From Lutimonas halocynthiae (GTDB lineage: Bacteria; Bacteroidota; Bacteroidia; Flavobacteriales; Flavobacteriaceae), in the NCBI RefSeq assembly GCF_030409835.1, contig NZ_JAUFQO010000004.1:1052546-1116545 (forward strand): a stretch of 64,000 bases of DNA, written 5' to 3'. The notes beneath the pieces are model-generated. The model was not told the origin of the DNA and did no database searches. It worked only from the letters and a program-made list of their open reading frames with translations. This document shows, piece after piece, positions 25,421 to 35,450 of the stretch (positions are counted from its first letter, which is position 1; every line of letters starts with the position of its first letter). The translations under genes and the position numbers were made by a program.

Positions 25421-26380
25421 TTAAGTTTTGCGGTTCATTAAACCCAAACCAAAATTCTTCAAAACTTGCTTTTTTGAACTTTCAATAGATAATCCTTCAA
25501 TATCTTGAAAAGCTTTCATGGTATATTGCTCAATATGCTCAGTTAACAAAGCCTCTAATCCATATTTAATCAAAAGTTTCTTCACTTCAGCAATTTTGTA
25601 ATCTTCATCTAAGTCAGTACTGTAAAGTTCTAAGAGTTTTGCTCTATCCTCATCATTGGCCAGTTCAAGCGCCATGATATACAAAAAAGTCTTTTTGCCC
25701 TCCAATATGTCTCCTCCTATTCTTTTTCCAAAATCTTCGGTTCCAAAGGTGTCAAGATAATCGTCCTGCAGCTGAAAGGCTATTCCTAAATTCAACCCAA
25801 AATCATATATTTTTTGTTGGTCATCAAGCGATGCATCTGCAATGATAGCTCCCATTTTTAAAGAGGCACCAACCAGAACAGCTGTCTTATAACTGATCAT
25901 TTTTATGTAAGTAGCTAAAGGTACATCAACCAAATCTTCAAAATCTACATCAAGTTGTTGCCCTTCACAAACCTCAAGCGCGGTTTTATTATACAAAGAA
26001 ATAAGCAATTTAAAAGTCTCTCCCGAATAGTGCTCCAGGCGCTGATTTGACATGATCATCAAAGCGTCCCCTGATAAAATAGCCGTATTGAGATCCCATT
26101 TTTTATGCACAGTTTGATTTCCTCTCCTGAGGTCGGCTTTGTCCATAACATCATCGTGAATCAAAGTAAAATTATGAAACATCTCAACAGATAAGGCCGC
26201 CTCCATGGCTTCATTATAGTCACCTCCAAATAAATCGCTGCTCATCAAAACCAATACGGGTCTTATTCTTTTCCCGCCAAGCCCCATTATATAATCAATA
26301 GGCGTGTAAAGATTTTCAGGCTCTTTATTGTTTTTTTGCTCGTTCAAATACGTTAAAAAAGCATTGCGATACATCTCCAT
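25421..26380 (-). CDS. Polyprenyl synthetase (trans-isoprenyl diphosphate synthase)
   Basis: This 319-residue enzyme elongates allylic diphosphates with isopentenyl diphosphate. The first Asp-rich motif is HDDVMDKADLRRG (about residues 75-87), the second FQLQDDYLDTFG (about 205-216), with GGKRIRP near residue 33. Length and motifs fit the short-to-medium-chain class of Bacteroidetes (geranyl, farnesyl or geranylgeranyl). It is divergent from the TetR-efflux operon with a 203-bp gap and heads a two-gene unit. Chain length is not resolved here. The start could also be the second Met (two codons later). Confidence 0.93.
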   Translation of the reverse strand: MEMYRNAFLTYLNEQKNNKEPENLYTPIDYIMGLGGKRIRPVLVLMSSDLFGGDYNEAMEAALSVEMFHNFTLIHDDVMDKADLRRGNQTVHKKWDLNTAILSGDALMIMSNQRLEHYSGETFKLLISLYNKTALEVCEGQQLDVDFEDLVDVPLATYIKMISYKTAVLVGASLKMGAIIADASLDDQQKIYDFGLNLGIAFQLQDDYLDTFGTEDFGKRIGGDILEGKKTFLYIMALELANDEDRAKLLELYSTDLDEDYKIAEVKKLLIKYGLEALLTEHIEQYTMKAFQDIEGLSIESSKKQVLKNFGLGLMNRKT

Positions 26381-26523
26381 AGTAAGCAGTATAGTTTTTG
26401 TAAAAATAATTATTCTTTAAGAATCAAGACCCTAAGTCACTCTTAAATTGCCCAAATGTTTTAATCTCATTCCCCAATAGTAACAATAGAGCCTGTTTGA
26501 CGACTAAATAGTAGTGTTACGTT

Positions 26524-26576
26524 ACTGTAAACTTTGGAAACTTTTTTTGTGTTTACAGTTTCCTTGTTTATATTTG
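26524..26576 (+). promoter_or_regulatory. Promoter and inverted-repeat operator of the efflux operon
   Basis: TTG (26547-26549), a 19-bp spacer and TATATTTG (26569-26576) form a near-ideal Bacteroidetes promoter. ACTGTAAAC (26524-26532) and GTTTACAGT (26551-26559) are perfect inverted half-sites; the second sits inside the spacer, so a bound repressor would block polymerase. This is consistent with autoregulation by the TetR protein encoded next. The expected transcript start is within a few bases of the ATG at 26584. Confidence 0.75.
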
Positions 26577-26583
26577 CAAGCTC

Positions 26584-27180
26584 ATGAAAGAAAAAATACT
26601 CCATAAAGCATCTGAAATGTTTTTAAATCTAGGATTTAAAAGTGTAACAATGGATGACATTGCCTCAGAGCTCGGCATGTCTAAGAAGACGATCTATAGT
26701 CACTTCCCTACAAAACTAAAATTAGTACAGTCCACAACTTTTTTTGTGCTTGATAATGTAAACGAAGCAATTTGTAGCATTTTGTCTGCTGATCTAAACC
26801 CTATAAAAGAAGTGTTTACGATTAAATCTATTGTAAATAATCAATTAAAAAACGAAAAATCATCACCACATTATCAATTGCAGAAATACTACCCTAAAAT
26901 TTTCAAACAACTTAAAGATAAACAGTTTGAATCTGTAAACGAATGTGTCATAAACAATTTAAAAAGGGGTATCGATCAAGGTTACTATCGCGAAGAAATA
27001 AACATAGACCTCATTACTAGATTCTACTTTAGTGGAAATATGAGCCTTACAAATAATGATATATTTCCGTTAAACACCTATGGAATGTCTGAGCTTAAGG
27101 ATGCTTATCTGGAATATCATATTAGAGCAATTGCCACTGAAAAAGGACTACAAACTTTAATAAAAATACTCAAGAAATGA
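26584..27180 (+). CDS. TetR/AcrR family regulator of the efflux operon
   Basis: This 198-residue protein has the TetR N-terminal DNA-binding domain (about residues 5-48): ASEMFLNLGFKSVTMDDIA then ELGMSKKTIYSHFPTK. The C-terminal part is a divergent all-helical ligand-binding domain. It is the first gene of an operon with TolC, adaptor and RND pump; its stop overlaps the TolC start (ATGA). It probably represses its own promoter through the ACTGTAAAC / GTTTACAGT operator. The inducer is unknown. Confidence 0.93.
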   Translation: MKEKILHKASEMFLNLGFKSVTMDDIASELGMSKKTIYSHFPTKLKLVQSTTFFVLDNVNEAICSILSADLNPIKEVFTIKSIVNNQLKNEKSSPHYQLQKYYPKIFKQLKDKQFESVNECVINNLKRGIDQGYYREEINIDLITRFYFSGNMSLTNNDIFPLNTYGMSELKDAYLEYHIRAIATEKGLQTLIKILKK

Positions 27181-28514
27181 ACAAAATAATTACTTTTTTG
27201 GTTTTCCTCTTTAGCATGGGTAGCCTTCAAGCACAGGATACTTATTCATTTACACTTGATGAAGCTGTTCAATACGCTTTAGAAAACAATTATACTGTTA
27301 GAAATGCAGCTTTGGATATTGAAGCAGCAGAAAAACAAAAATGGGAAGCAACTTCTTATGGTTTACCTCAAATAGATGCCGGTATTGATTATCAAAACTG
27401 GCTTAAACAGCAGGTATCTTTTATTCCATCGGAAATAATTGGTGGTAATCCAGGCGAATTCACTCCTGTTGTATTTGGGACAAAACAGAACATGAATGCC
27501 ACCGTAACAATGAATCAATTGATTTTTGATGGTTCCTATTTAGTTGGATTGCAATCAGCCAAGACATTTCTGATGATTTCAAACTTGGCGAAAGAGAAAA
27601 CAGACCAAACTATTAGAGAAGCTGTTATAAATGCCTATGGAAATGTTGTGGTTGCTCAAGAAACCCTAAAGATACTTTACAGCAATAAAGAAGTATTGGA
27701 AAAAAATCTAAACGAAACCAGGGTTCTGCTTCAGAACGGGTTTGCTGAAGAACAAGATTTTCAACAGCAACAAATTACCTTGTCAAGTATAGATAATGAA
27801 ATAAACCGATCATCCAGACTTGAAACCATTTCTAAGCAGGCGTTAAATCTGACTTTAGGAATACCAATTGAAACCGATGTGGAACTTACTGAAAATCTGG
27901 AAAACCTAGCGATGAAAAGTGCTGATCTACAAATACTTTATACTGACTTTGAGCTTGAAAATCACGTTGACTTCAGGATAGCAGACAATCAGGTATTATC
28001 AGATGAGTTGCTGGTTAAATATGAAAAAAGTAAAAGTATTCCTTCTATCAATGCATTTGTGAATTACAGTACTTTTCAATATGGAGATAACTTGATATTC
28101 TTTGAAAATTACGATGATAATTGGTTTAATTCTTCCTTATTTGGACTTAGTATGAAAATACCAGTTTTTAGTAGTTTACAACGAAGCTCCAGGACGCAGC
28201 AAGCTAAAATTAACTTAAAGCAATCTGAGATTCAAAAAACTGAAATTTCTCAAAGCCTGAAACTTCAAGTCAATACTGCAAAAAACAAATACCAATTTTC
28301 ACTTGATCAATTTCAAACTTCCAAAGAGAACCTAGCACTGGCAGAAAGCATTGCTGAAAAGGAACAAATAAAATTTTTTGAAGGTCTAAGTACCAGTATT
28401 GACTTAACCAATACGCAAAATCAATTGTTCGGATCCCAACAAGATTATATTCAATCAATCCTCATAATTATACAATCAAAAGTAGAATTAGAAAATGCAC
28501 TTAACTTATTTTAA
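27177..28514 (+). CDS. TolC family outer-membrane efflux protein
   Basis: This 445-residue protein has a signal peptide (ending SLQAQ, about residue 20) and two OEP repeats of long coiled-coil helices, each started by a conserved segment: FTLDEAVQYALENNYTVRNA and the second half around FGLSMKIPVFSSLQR. Length is normal for TolC-like channels. It forms the outer-membrane tunnel for the adaptor and RND pump encoded directly downstream. Translation is coupled to the TetR gene by a 4-bp overlap. Confidence 0.94.
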   Translation: MNKIITFLVFLFSMGSLQAQDTYSFTLDEAVQYALENNYTVRNAALDIEAAEKQKWEATSYGLPQIDAGIDYQNWLKQQVSFIPSEIIGGNPGEFTPVVFGTKQNMNATVTMNQLIFDGSYLVGLQSAKTFLMISNLAKEKTDQTIREAVINAYGNVVVAQETLKILYSNKEVLEKNLNETRVLLQNGFAEEQDFQQQQITLSSIDNEINRSSRLETISKQALNLTLGIPIETDVELTENLENLAMKSADLQILYTDFELENHVDFRIADNQVLSDELLVKYEKSKSIPSINAFVNYSTFQYGDNLIFFENYDDNWFNSSLFGLSMKIPVFSSLQRSSRTQQAKINLKQSEIQKTEISQSLKLQVNTAKNKYQFSLDQFQTSKENLALAESIAEKEQIKFFEGLSTSIDLTNTQNQLFGSQQDYIQSILIIIQSKVELENALNLF

Positions 28515-28515
28515 T

Positions 28516-29691
28516 ATGAAAAATATATTACCCCTTTTAATACTGACATTCCTCTTATTTTCCTGTGGAAGCGGAGACAAACAAAGTGTAGATGACGTGA
28601 TAGAATCGCAAAATCTGAAATCAATTCGGGCCAAAAAAAGTGAATTGGTAAGCGAGCAAAATTTAATTAAACAAGAAATTAAAAAACTCGATATCGTAAT
28701 TGCCGAACTCGACGAGGGTAAAAAAATCCCTTTGATCACTACTTTTAATCTTGAGGAAACTGATTTCAAACATTTTCTTGAACTACAAGGAAATGTAACC
28801 ACAAAGAATCTTTTGATGATCTATCCTGAATATTCAGGGGTTCTCACAAATGTTTATGTTGTTGAAGGACAAAAAGTCCGAAAAGGAGAAGTTCTTGCTA
28901 AAATCGATGATGGCGGGTTAAGCCAACAATTGGCTCAGTTAAAGATTCAGGCTGAATTGGCCAAAACAACATTTGAGAGACAGCAAAGATTGTGGGACCA
29001 GAAAATTGGAAGTGAAATGCAATATCTACAGGCCAAATCAAATTATGAAGCACAAGACCAGGCCATTGCACAACTGGAACAGCAAGTAGCTAAAACTGTT
29101 GTAAGGGCTCCTTTTTCAGGAACTATAGATGATGTATTAACTGAACAAGGAAGTGTTGTAATGCCTGGGCAAACAGAGTTGTTGAGAATTATAAACTTAG
29201 ACAATATGTACATTGTAACTGATGTTCCTGAGAAATACATTGCAAACATTACAAGAAACAAAAAGGTAGAGGTTGAATTCCCGGTTTTAGGTAAAAAAAT
29301 TGATTCTAAGGTCAGACAAGTTGGTAATTTTATCAATCCTGCAAATAGAACCTTCAAAGTGGAAGTTTCTGTGCCAAACAAAGACAAGTCAATAAAACCC
29401 AACCTAACAGCCAAATTAAGAATTAACGATTATTCTAATACAAATGCATTGTTGATACCCCAGGGAATCATCTCTGAAAATGCTGATGGAGAACAATATA
29501 TTTATATCGTGACTGATAAGACAGGTAATGACGAAGCGGTTGCTGAAAAAAAGATTATTACAACGGGTCTGACACAAGGAGATTATATTGAGGTGATCGA
29601 TGGCTTGGAAGTAGGCAATGAAATCATTCAAGAAGGGGCTAGAAGTGTTAATGACGGGCAAACAGTTAAAGTAATCAATCAAGACTCATAA
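28516..29691 (+). CDS. RND efflux periplasmic adaptor subunit (lipoprotein)
   Basis: Starting at ATG 28516 (1 bp after the TolC stop) the protein has 391 residues with a lipoprotein signal, MKNILPLLILTFLLFSC, and the lipobox cysteine at 17. An ATG seven codons upstream, inside tolC, would spoil this signal. Domains in order: a short coiled coil (about 30-60), a biotinyl/lipoyl-like hybrid (YPEYSGVLTNVYVVEGQKVRKGE), a helical hairpin (about 135-190), the second lipoyl half (TVVRAPFSGTIDDV), and beta-barrel and membrane-proximal domains. It bridges the RND pump and TolC. Confidence 0.93.
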   Translation: MKNILPLLILTFLLFSCGSGDKQSVDDVIESQNLKSIRAKKSELVSEQNLIKQEIKKLDIVIAELDEGKKIPLITTFNLEETDFKHFLELQGNVTTKNLLMIYPEYSGVLTNVYVVEGQKVRKGEVLAKIDDGGLSQQLAQLKIQAELAKTTFERQQRLWDQKIGSEMQYLQAKSNYEAQDQAIAQLEQQVAKTVVRAPFSGTIDDVLTEQGSVVMPGQTELLRIINLDNMYIVTDVPEKYIANITRNKKVEVEFPVLGKKIDSKVRQVGNFINPANRTFKVEVSVPNKDKSIKPNLTAKLRINDYSNTNALLIPQGIISENADGEQYIYIVTDKTGNDEAVAEKKIITTGLTQGDYIEVIDGLEVGNEIIQEGARSVNDGQTVKVINQDS

Positions 29692-29693
29692 TT

Positions 29694-32600
29694 ATGGTCA
29701 AACAGAAAAAAGTACTCGATAAAGAGTTCGGTTTATCATCTTGGGCCATCAATAATAAAACAACCATTTACGTTGTTATTTTGATCATTTTATTTTCCGG
29801 TCTATCAGCATATAACAGCATGCCTAGAGAAAGTTTTCCTGAAATAAAGGAAACAAAAATCTATGTGAGTTCAGTCTATCCTGGAAATACGGCGGAAGAT
29901 GTTGAAAAACTGATCACCGATCCGCTTGAGGAGAAACTTAAAACAGTAAGTAATGTTGTTGAAATTACTTCTACATCTCAAGAAGATTATTCTATGGTTA
30001 TCGTCGAATTTGATGAAAATATAAATGTAGATGATGCCAAGCAAAAAGTGAAAGACGAAATCGATTCTGAAACTGCAGGAGAAGATTGGCCTACCTTCAA
30101 TGGTGCCAAGGTTGAACCAAATGTTTTCGAATTGAACTTATCGGAAGAAATGCCGATTCTGAACATCAATATCTCCGGTGATTATCCAGTAGAGAAATTG
30201 AAAAAGTATGCTGAATATTTAGAAGATGAAATTGAAGGTTTACAAGAAATTAAACAAGTTGATATTAGAGGCGCTCAAGAAAAAGAGGTTGAAATAGCTG
30301 TTGACATTTATAAAATGATGGCTGCTAAAGTTAGTTTTGATGATGTCTTAGGTGCTATCAATAATGGTAATATAACTATGTCTGCAGGAAATCTTGTTTC
30401 CAGTGGCCAGAGAAGGACTATTAGAATTATTGGAGAGATTGAAGATCCTTCTGATCTGGATAATTTTGTTGTAAAATCTGAAAACAGCAGCCCTATCTAT
30501 TTAAAAGATATTGCAAAAGTAGCGTTTAAAGAAAAAGAAAAAACAACCTATGCCAGAGCGTTTGGAGACGTGGTTGTAATGTTAGATGTGAAGAAAAGGG
30601 CGGGTAAGAACATGGTGGCTGCCGCTGAAAAAGTACAAGACATTGTCAATGATGCGAGAATCAATGAATTTCCAAGTGATCTTAAAATCAGTATTACCAA
30701 TGACCAATCTTCTAAAACGATTGGACAGGTTGATGATTTGGTGAATAATATTGTTTTTGGAATAATTCTGGTCGTCACTGTATTGATGTTCTTTTTAGGG
30801 TTTAGAAATGCCCTCTTTGTTGGGTTTGCTATTCCTATGTCTATGTTATTGTCTCTGATGATTCTCGATGCATTGGGCTATACGATGAATACCATGATTC
30901 TCTTTGGTTTGATTATGGGGCTTGGTATGCTTGTAGACAACGGTATTGTTGTTGTAGAGAATGTTTACCGACTTATGGATGAGGAAGGAATGAGCAAAAA
31001 AGATGCTGCCAAGAAAGGAATCAGTGAAATCGCCTTTCCTATCATCATATCAACAGCAACTACAATTGCTGCCTTTATACCCCTTGGTTTATGGCCAGGA
31101 GTTATGGGTGAGTTCATGATCTACCTTCCGATTACACTTTCGGTGGTGTTAGGCTCTTCATTATTTGTAGCTATCTTTTTCAATTCAGTTTTGGTCTCCC
31201 AGTTTATGAGCATTGAAGACAAGGATATGTCTCGTAAAAACATTTTTACTATTACTGGAGTTTTAGTTCTCTTCGGAGGGCTTATCATGATTATTGGTGG
31301 TGCGTATAAAATTTTTGGTTCAATTCTGTTAACAACTGCCATATTATTATGGATCTATAGATTGTTTCTTAGAAAAATGGCCAATTATTTCCAGAATAAT
31401 ATTCTGACAAAATGGGAGAAAATTTATGAATTGACCTTAAAATCTGCTCTTAACGGATGGAGACCTTATGCGATTACGGTTGGTACTGTACTCCTTCTTT
31501 TTCTGGCCTTTGGAGGTTTTGGAGCTTCCGTGGCAAATCAAAGAACCAAGGTTGAATTCTTTCCGGATAACACACCAAATCAGATCATCGTTTATATAGA
31601 ATATCCCCAAGGAACGGATATTGAGAAAACAAATCTGATCACTAAAGAAATAGAAGAAAGGGTCTATTCATTTTTGAATGCTGACGAATACCTTGAAAAA
31701 GGATATAATTTTATGGTAGAAAGCGCCGTGGCGCAAGTTGGTGAAGGTGCTGGTAATCCTCAAACTGATGCAGGTTCAGCCGCAGAGATGCCTCATAAGT
31801 CAAAAATTACCGCTTCTATGCGCGAATTCAAATACCGTAAAGGCATGGACAGTGAGCGACTCAGACAACAAATTCAGGAGGCACTTGTAGGTATTTATCC
31901 AGGTGTTGCGATTAGTGTTGAAAAAGAAGCCAACGGACCACCGGCCGGTTATCCTATCAATATAGAAATTGAAGGGGATGACTATGCTGAATTGATCCAT
32001 ACAGCTGAAAAAATGAAAGATTTTATCAATATGCAAAGTATTGAAGGGATCGATGAATTAAAAATTGATGTCAATCGCTCTAAGCCTTCTATGTATGTTA
32101 CTATAGATCGAAGAAAAGCCGGAGAATTGGGTGTTAGTGCAGGCCAGGTAGGTCAGCAGCTGCGAAATTCTATATTTGGAGCAAAGGCTGGTGTCTATAA
32201 GGAAGATGGTGAGGATTATGATATTTATGTACGATTCAATGAAAGGGATAAATATAATAAAAGTGCCATTTTCAATCAGAAAATTACTTTTAGAGATCCT
32301 GCTACCGGTAAAATAAAAGAAATACCCGTATCAGCTGTGACCAGGCAAAAGAACAATTCTGGATTTAGTGCGATCAAACATAAAGATGCAAAAAGAGTGG
32401 TAACCTTATATTCTGCCCTTTCGCCAGGATTTACTGATGCCGGAGCCATTGTGAACAGAATTCAATCAGAGATGGAAGGCTTTTCTAATCTTCCCGAAGG
32501 AGTCAAAATTGACTTCACGGGTCAAATAGAAGAACAGAACAAACAGATGAACTTCTTGGTTGGTGCCTTTTTCTCAGGTCTTGGTCTTATCTTTTTAATA

Positions 32601-33179
32601 TTGATCTTCCAATTCAATTCGGTTTCAAAACCTGGTATCATCATGTTGGCTATTTTTCTCAGTTTGATTGGTGTTTTTGGTGGACTGATCATCACTGGAA
32701 ATTCATTTGTAATCATGATGACGATGATGGGTATTATTTCACTGGCAGGTATTGTGGTGAACAATGGTGTTGTTTTACTTGATTATACGCAACTCCTGAT
32801 CGATAGAAAAAAGGCAGAATTAGAAGTAGAAGAAGATGATTATTTAGACAACGATGATTTACTCGAGAGTATTGTAAGGGCAGGTAAAGCGAGATTACGC
32901 CCGGTATTATTAACAGCAATTACTACTATTTTAGGATTGATTCCCTTAGCAATAGGATTCAATATAAACTTTTACACCCTGTTTACAGAGTTTGACCCAC
33001 AAATCTATTTTGGGGGTGACAATGTCGTGTTTTGGGGGCCTTTAGCATGGACTGTGATTTATGGACTATTCGTAGCTACTTTCTTAACATTGGTGGTAGT
33101 ACCCATTCTTTTCTATCTGATCACCAGATTTAAAATGTGGTTAAAGGAAAAACTTCAAAGTGATGAGGTGACTGCTTAA
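29694..33179 (+). CDS. Efflux RND transporter permease subunit
   Basis: This 1161-residue inner-membrane pump shows the RND pattern: the first membrane helix near residue 20, a large porter domain, GLGMLVDNGIVVVENVYRLM (TM4 proton-relay Asp) near residue 415, and a second half repeating the layout, ending with VVPILFYLITRF. It is about 110 residues longer than AcrB; the extra residues are around 490-560 and near the C-terminus (EFDPQIYFGGDNVVFWG). It exports hydrophobic or amphiphilic compounds with the upstream adaptor and TolC. Gap to the adaptor is 2 bp. Substrate unknown. Confidence 0.95.
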   Translation: MVKQKKVLDKEFGLSSWAINNKTTIYVVILIILFSGLSAYNSMPRESFPEIKETKIYVSSVYPGNTAEDVEKLITDPLEEKLKTVSNVVEITSTSQEDYSMVIVEFDENINVDDAKQKVKDEIDSETAGEDWPTFNGAKVEPNVFELNLSEEMPILNINISGDYPVEKLKKYAEYLEDEIEGLQEIKQVDIRGAQEKEVEIAVDIYKMMAAKVSFDDVLGAINNGNITMSAGNLVSSGQRRTIRIIGEIEDPSDLDNFVVKSENSSPIYLKDIAKVAFKEKEKTTYARAFGDVVVMLDVKKRAGKNMVAAAEKVQDIVNDARINEFPSDLKISITNDQSSKTIGQVDDLVNNIVFGIILVVTVLMFFLGFRNALFVGFAIPMSMLLSLMILDALGYTMNTMILFGLIMGLGMLVDNGIVVVENVYRLMDEEGMSKKDAAKKGISEIAFPIIISTATTIAAFIPLGLWPGVMGEFMIYLPITLSVVLGSSLFVAIFFNSVLVSQFMSIEDKDMSRKNIFTITGVLVLFGGLIMIIGGAYKIFGSILLTTAILLWIYRLFLRKMANYFQNNILTKWEKIYELTLKSALNGWRPYAITVGTVLLLFLAFGGFGASVANQRTKVEFFPDNTPNQIIVYIEYPQGTDIEKTNLITKEIEERVYSFLNADEYLEKGYNFMVESAVAQVGEGAGNPQTDAGSAAEMPHKSKITASMREFKYRKGMDSERLRQQIQEALVGIYPGVAISVEKEANGPPAGYPINIEIEGDDYAELIHTAEKMKDFINMQSIEGIDELKIDVNRSKPSMYVTIDRRKAGELGVSAGQVGQQLRNSIFGAKAGVYKEDGEDYDIYVRFNERDKYNKSAIFNQKITFRDPATGKIKEIPVSAVTRQKNNSGFSAIKHKDAKRVVTLYSALSPGFTDAGAIVNRIQSEMEGFSNLPEGVKIDFTGQIEEQNKQMNFLVGAFFSGLGLIFLILIFQFNSVSKPGIIMLAIFLSLIGVFGGLIITGNSFVIMMTMMGIISLAGIVVNNGVVLLDYTQLLIDRKKAELEVEEDDYLDNDDLLESIVRAGKARLRPVLLTAITTILGLIPLAIGFNINFYTLFTEFDPQIYFGGDNVVFWGPLAWTVIYGLFVATFLTLVVVPILFYLITRFKMWLKEKLQSDEVTA

Positions 33180-33184
33180 AAAAG

Positions 33185-33210
33185 AAAACCGGGCTCAGCT
33201 CGGTTTTTTT
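33185..33210. terminator. Bidirectional terminator between efflux pump and patatin gene
   Basis: AAAACCGGGC pairs with GCTCGGTTTT (one G-T pair) over a TCA loop, followed by a T tract on the right and A tract on the left. It lies between convergent genes. Confidence 0.85.
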
Positions 33211-33215
33211 TATTC

Positions 33216-35450
33216 TTAGAACCAGAATCCAACATTGATATACCAATAATCCTGGTTAGTATCCGGGGTCCAGGAATAGAGCAACTCAATTGGGCCTATG
33301 ATGGTATTTATTCCATAACCCGCAGCATAACCAGTTCTGGTATCCTCAAAAATTCTACCATCATTCCATATATCGTCATTAAGCCTGCCAAAATTTCCGG
33401 TAAAGGACAGGAAATTCTTTTTGAATAATTCATAACGCACTGTGAGTGCCGTTCTTAGAAATGCTGATTCATTTAATTCTGCAAAACCATAGCCGTAAAA
33501 AGGCATAAAGGTATTGATATAGTTTTCATTATATCCACCAAGGTGATAATCAAGGATCTCATTCTCATTATTACCAATAGTAACTCCGGCTTGAGATAAT
33601 ACATGGAATGTCAATTTATCGAAAAAAGAATAGGCAAACCCTACCTCACCCGATAATTGTGAAAAAGGAATGAAATTGTCATTGTAATCACTCGACACAA
33701 GATAAAGGAGGTACTCAGAATTTAAATAAACCCCTTTTTTAGGAAAATATTTCGAATCATATGTGTCGAGCATAATCTTACCAAAGGCATTGAAAAAATG
33801 ACTTTTTTCAAAATAAATTCTGTTGAGATCATCATCAATTATTTCATCCGTAAAGGTGTTCAGAAATTTATGCTCAATTCCAACTCTAAATGCCCACCTG
33901 TCTTTAATTGTAGACTGCAGGAACAGCCTCGTTGTGAAATCAATATACCTTATAGGAATCATCAGGCCAGAATCTAACTGACCGGAACTTTTAGTTATAG
34001 GAAGCGTACCGGTTACAACGTCCGATTTAAAAGTGTTATATCTGGTGTTTAAACCGAAACTCCAGCTAAAGCCATTGTCATAAAAATAGTCAATATTGTA
34101 TCTTAAATTATCTCCAACAACAAAATCAGCCGATATGAAATCATTCTTAAAGAATAAATGCTTGTTGGTGAAATTTACCAGTATTCCTGTTTTATACAGT
34201 TCATCATAGTGAGCACCAAATTGTATCAGCGTTTCTTCCTTATTCTCAATAATCTCGAATTCAACCTTGAGACCTCCTTCAACTGATGAGAACTTATAAA
34301 AGATACTTTCGAAATTACCCGTCGCGGTTAAGACGTCAATCCCTCTAATAAAATCTTTGCGACCAATGATCTCGTTTTTTACTAAGCCTAATTTCTTAAT
34401 ACAATACTTATCTGTATAATTTCTATTTCCTTTGATCACGATCTCCTTGATCATGAATTCATCAGTTCCCGGATATGATTTAATAGTTCTGTGCTTCAGT
34501 CCTCCTTTTTGTCTTGCTGCCAATGCCTCAAGTGTATCCATCACCTTCAACATGGCTAGCTCTCCTCTCTTTATAATCTCTTCACTCTGATCAAAAGAAA
34601 AAGTTGTGAAATCATCTAGCTCAGGCCTGATATACAAATCAGACAATTCAATTTTTTGATCCCATTTACTATACATTTGAAATCCTGCGATCTGCATTAA
34701 AATCTCTGGCAAACTGTTGAGGTTTTCTATATCCTTTAATCCTCCCGATACGTTAACCCCGATAATATAATCAACGCCCTTTTCTTTCATCTTCTCTACC
34801 GGGAAATTATCGACAATCCCACCATCAACTAATACTTCTCCATTAACCGTTACTGGCGTCAGTAGTCCTGGAAACGAACCACTGGCCCGAATTGCTTCAG
34901 GAAGAAATCCTTTGTCCATAACAACCTCTTCTCCGGTTTCTAAATTCGTAGCAATACAGAAAAATGGGATACTTAGTTTGCTAAAATCATCTACTTCATG
35001 AACATGTTCAGTGAGTTGCGAAAAAATATTAAAGGCATTTTGTCCTGTAGAAACTGCTGAGGGCAATTCTATTTTTCTTTTTACCAGGGGTAAGGAAATA
35101 GCATACTTTCCATCGTGCTCTTTCTGGTAAAATGATGAAACCTCTCTAGGTAAATCATCACTAACCAAACCATTCAAATCATATACCCGTAATACGGAGT
35201 CCAATTCAGTCGCATTGTATCCTGAAGCATATAAACCACCTATGATGGCGCCCATACTTGTTCCAGCGATATAATCGACTCTTACGCCGGCCTCTTCTAA
35301 TTTTTTTAATACGGCCACATGCGCAAACCCTTTTGCTCCACCTCCACTTAATACCAAGCCAACCTTAATCTCTTTTTGAGGTTCAGGAGGGTCTTGAGCA
35401 TACAACAATTGCATGCTTATAAATAAAATTACGAAAAGGAAGTATTTCAT
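33216..35450 (-). CDS. Patatin-like phospholipase with POTRA and outer-membrane barrel (PlpD-like)
   Basis: This 744-residue protein has a signal peptide (about 1-19) and a patatin domain: the oxyanion loop SGGGAKG (35-41), nucleophile GTSMG (Ser65) and catalytic Asp209 in VDGG. A POTRA-like segment (about 325-400, IKEIVIKGNRNYTDKYCIKKLG) and a C-terminal surface-antigen (BamA/Omp85) barrel follow, ending in the terminal strand with WYINVGFWF. The layout equals PlpD, a type V(d) autotransporter, in which the barrel carries the lipase to the surface or periplasm. The ATG overlaps the uvrC stop by 4 bp. Confidence 0.9.
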   Translation of the reverse strand: MKYFLFVILFISMQLLYAQDPPEPQKEIKVGLVLSGGGAKGFAHVAVLKKLEEAGVRVDYIAGTSMGAIIGGLYASGYNATELDSVLRVYDLNGLVSDDLPREVSSFYQKEHDGKYAISLPLVKRKIELPSAVSTGQNAFNIFSQLTEHVHEVDDFSKLSIPFFCIATNLETGEEVVMDKGFLPEAIRASGSFPGLLTPVTVNGEVLVDGGIVDNFPVEKMKEKGVDYIIGVNVSGGLKDIENLNSLPEILMQIAGFQMYSKWDQKIELSDLYIRPELDDFTTFSFDQSEEIIKRGELAMLKVMDTLEALAARQKGGLKHRTIKSYPGTDEFMIKEIVIKGNRNYTDKYCIKKLGLVKNEIIGRKDFIRGIDVLTATGNFESIFYKFSSVEGGLKVEFEIIENKEETLIQFGAHYDELYKTGILVNFTNKHLFFKNDFISADFVVGDNLRYNIDYFYDNGFSWSFGLNTRYNTFKSDVVTGTLPITKSSGQLDSGLMIPIRYIDFTTRLFLQSTIKDRWAFRVGIEHKFLNTFTDEIIDDDLNRIYFEKSHFFNAFGKIMLDTYDSKYFPKKGVYLNSEYLLYLVSSDYNDNFIPFSQLSGEVGFAYSFFDKLTFHVLSQAGVTIGNNENEILDYHLGGYNENYINTFMPFYGYGFAELNESAFLRTALTVRYELFKKNFLSFTGNFGRLNDDIWNDGRIFEDTRTGYAAGYGINTIIGPIELLYSWTPDTNQDYWYINVGFWF

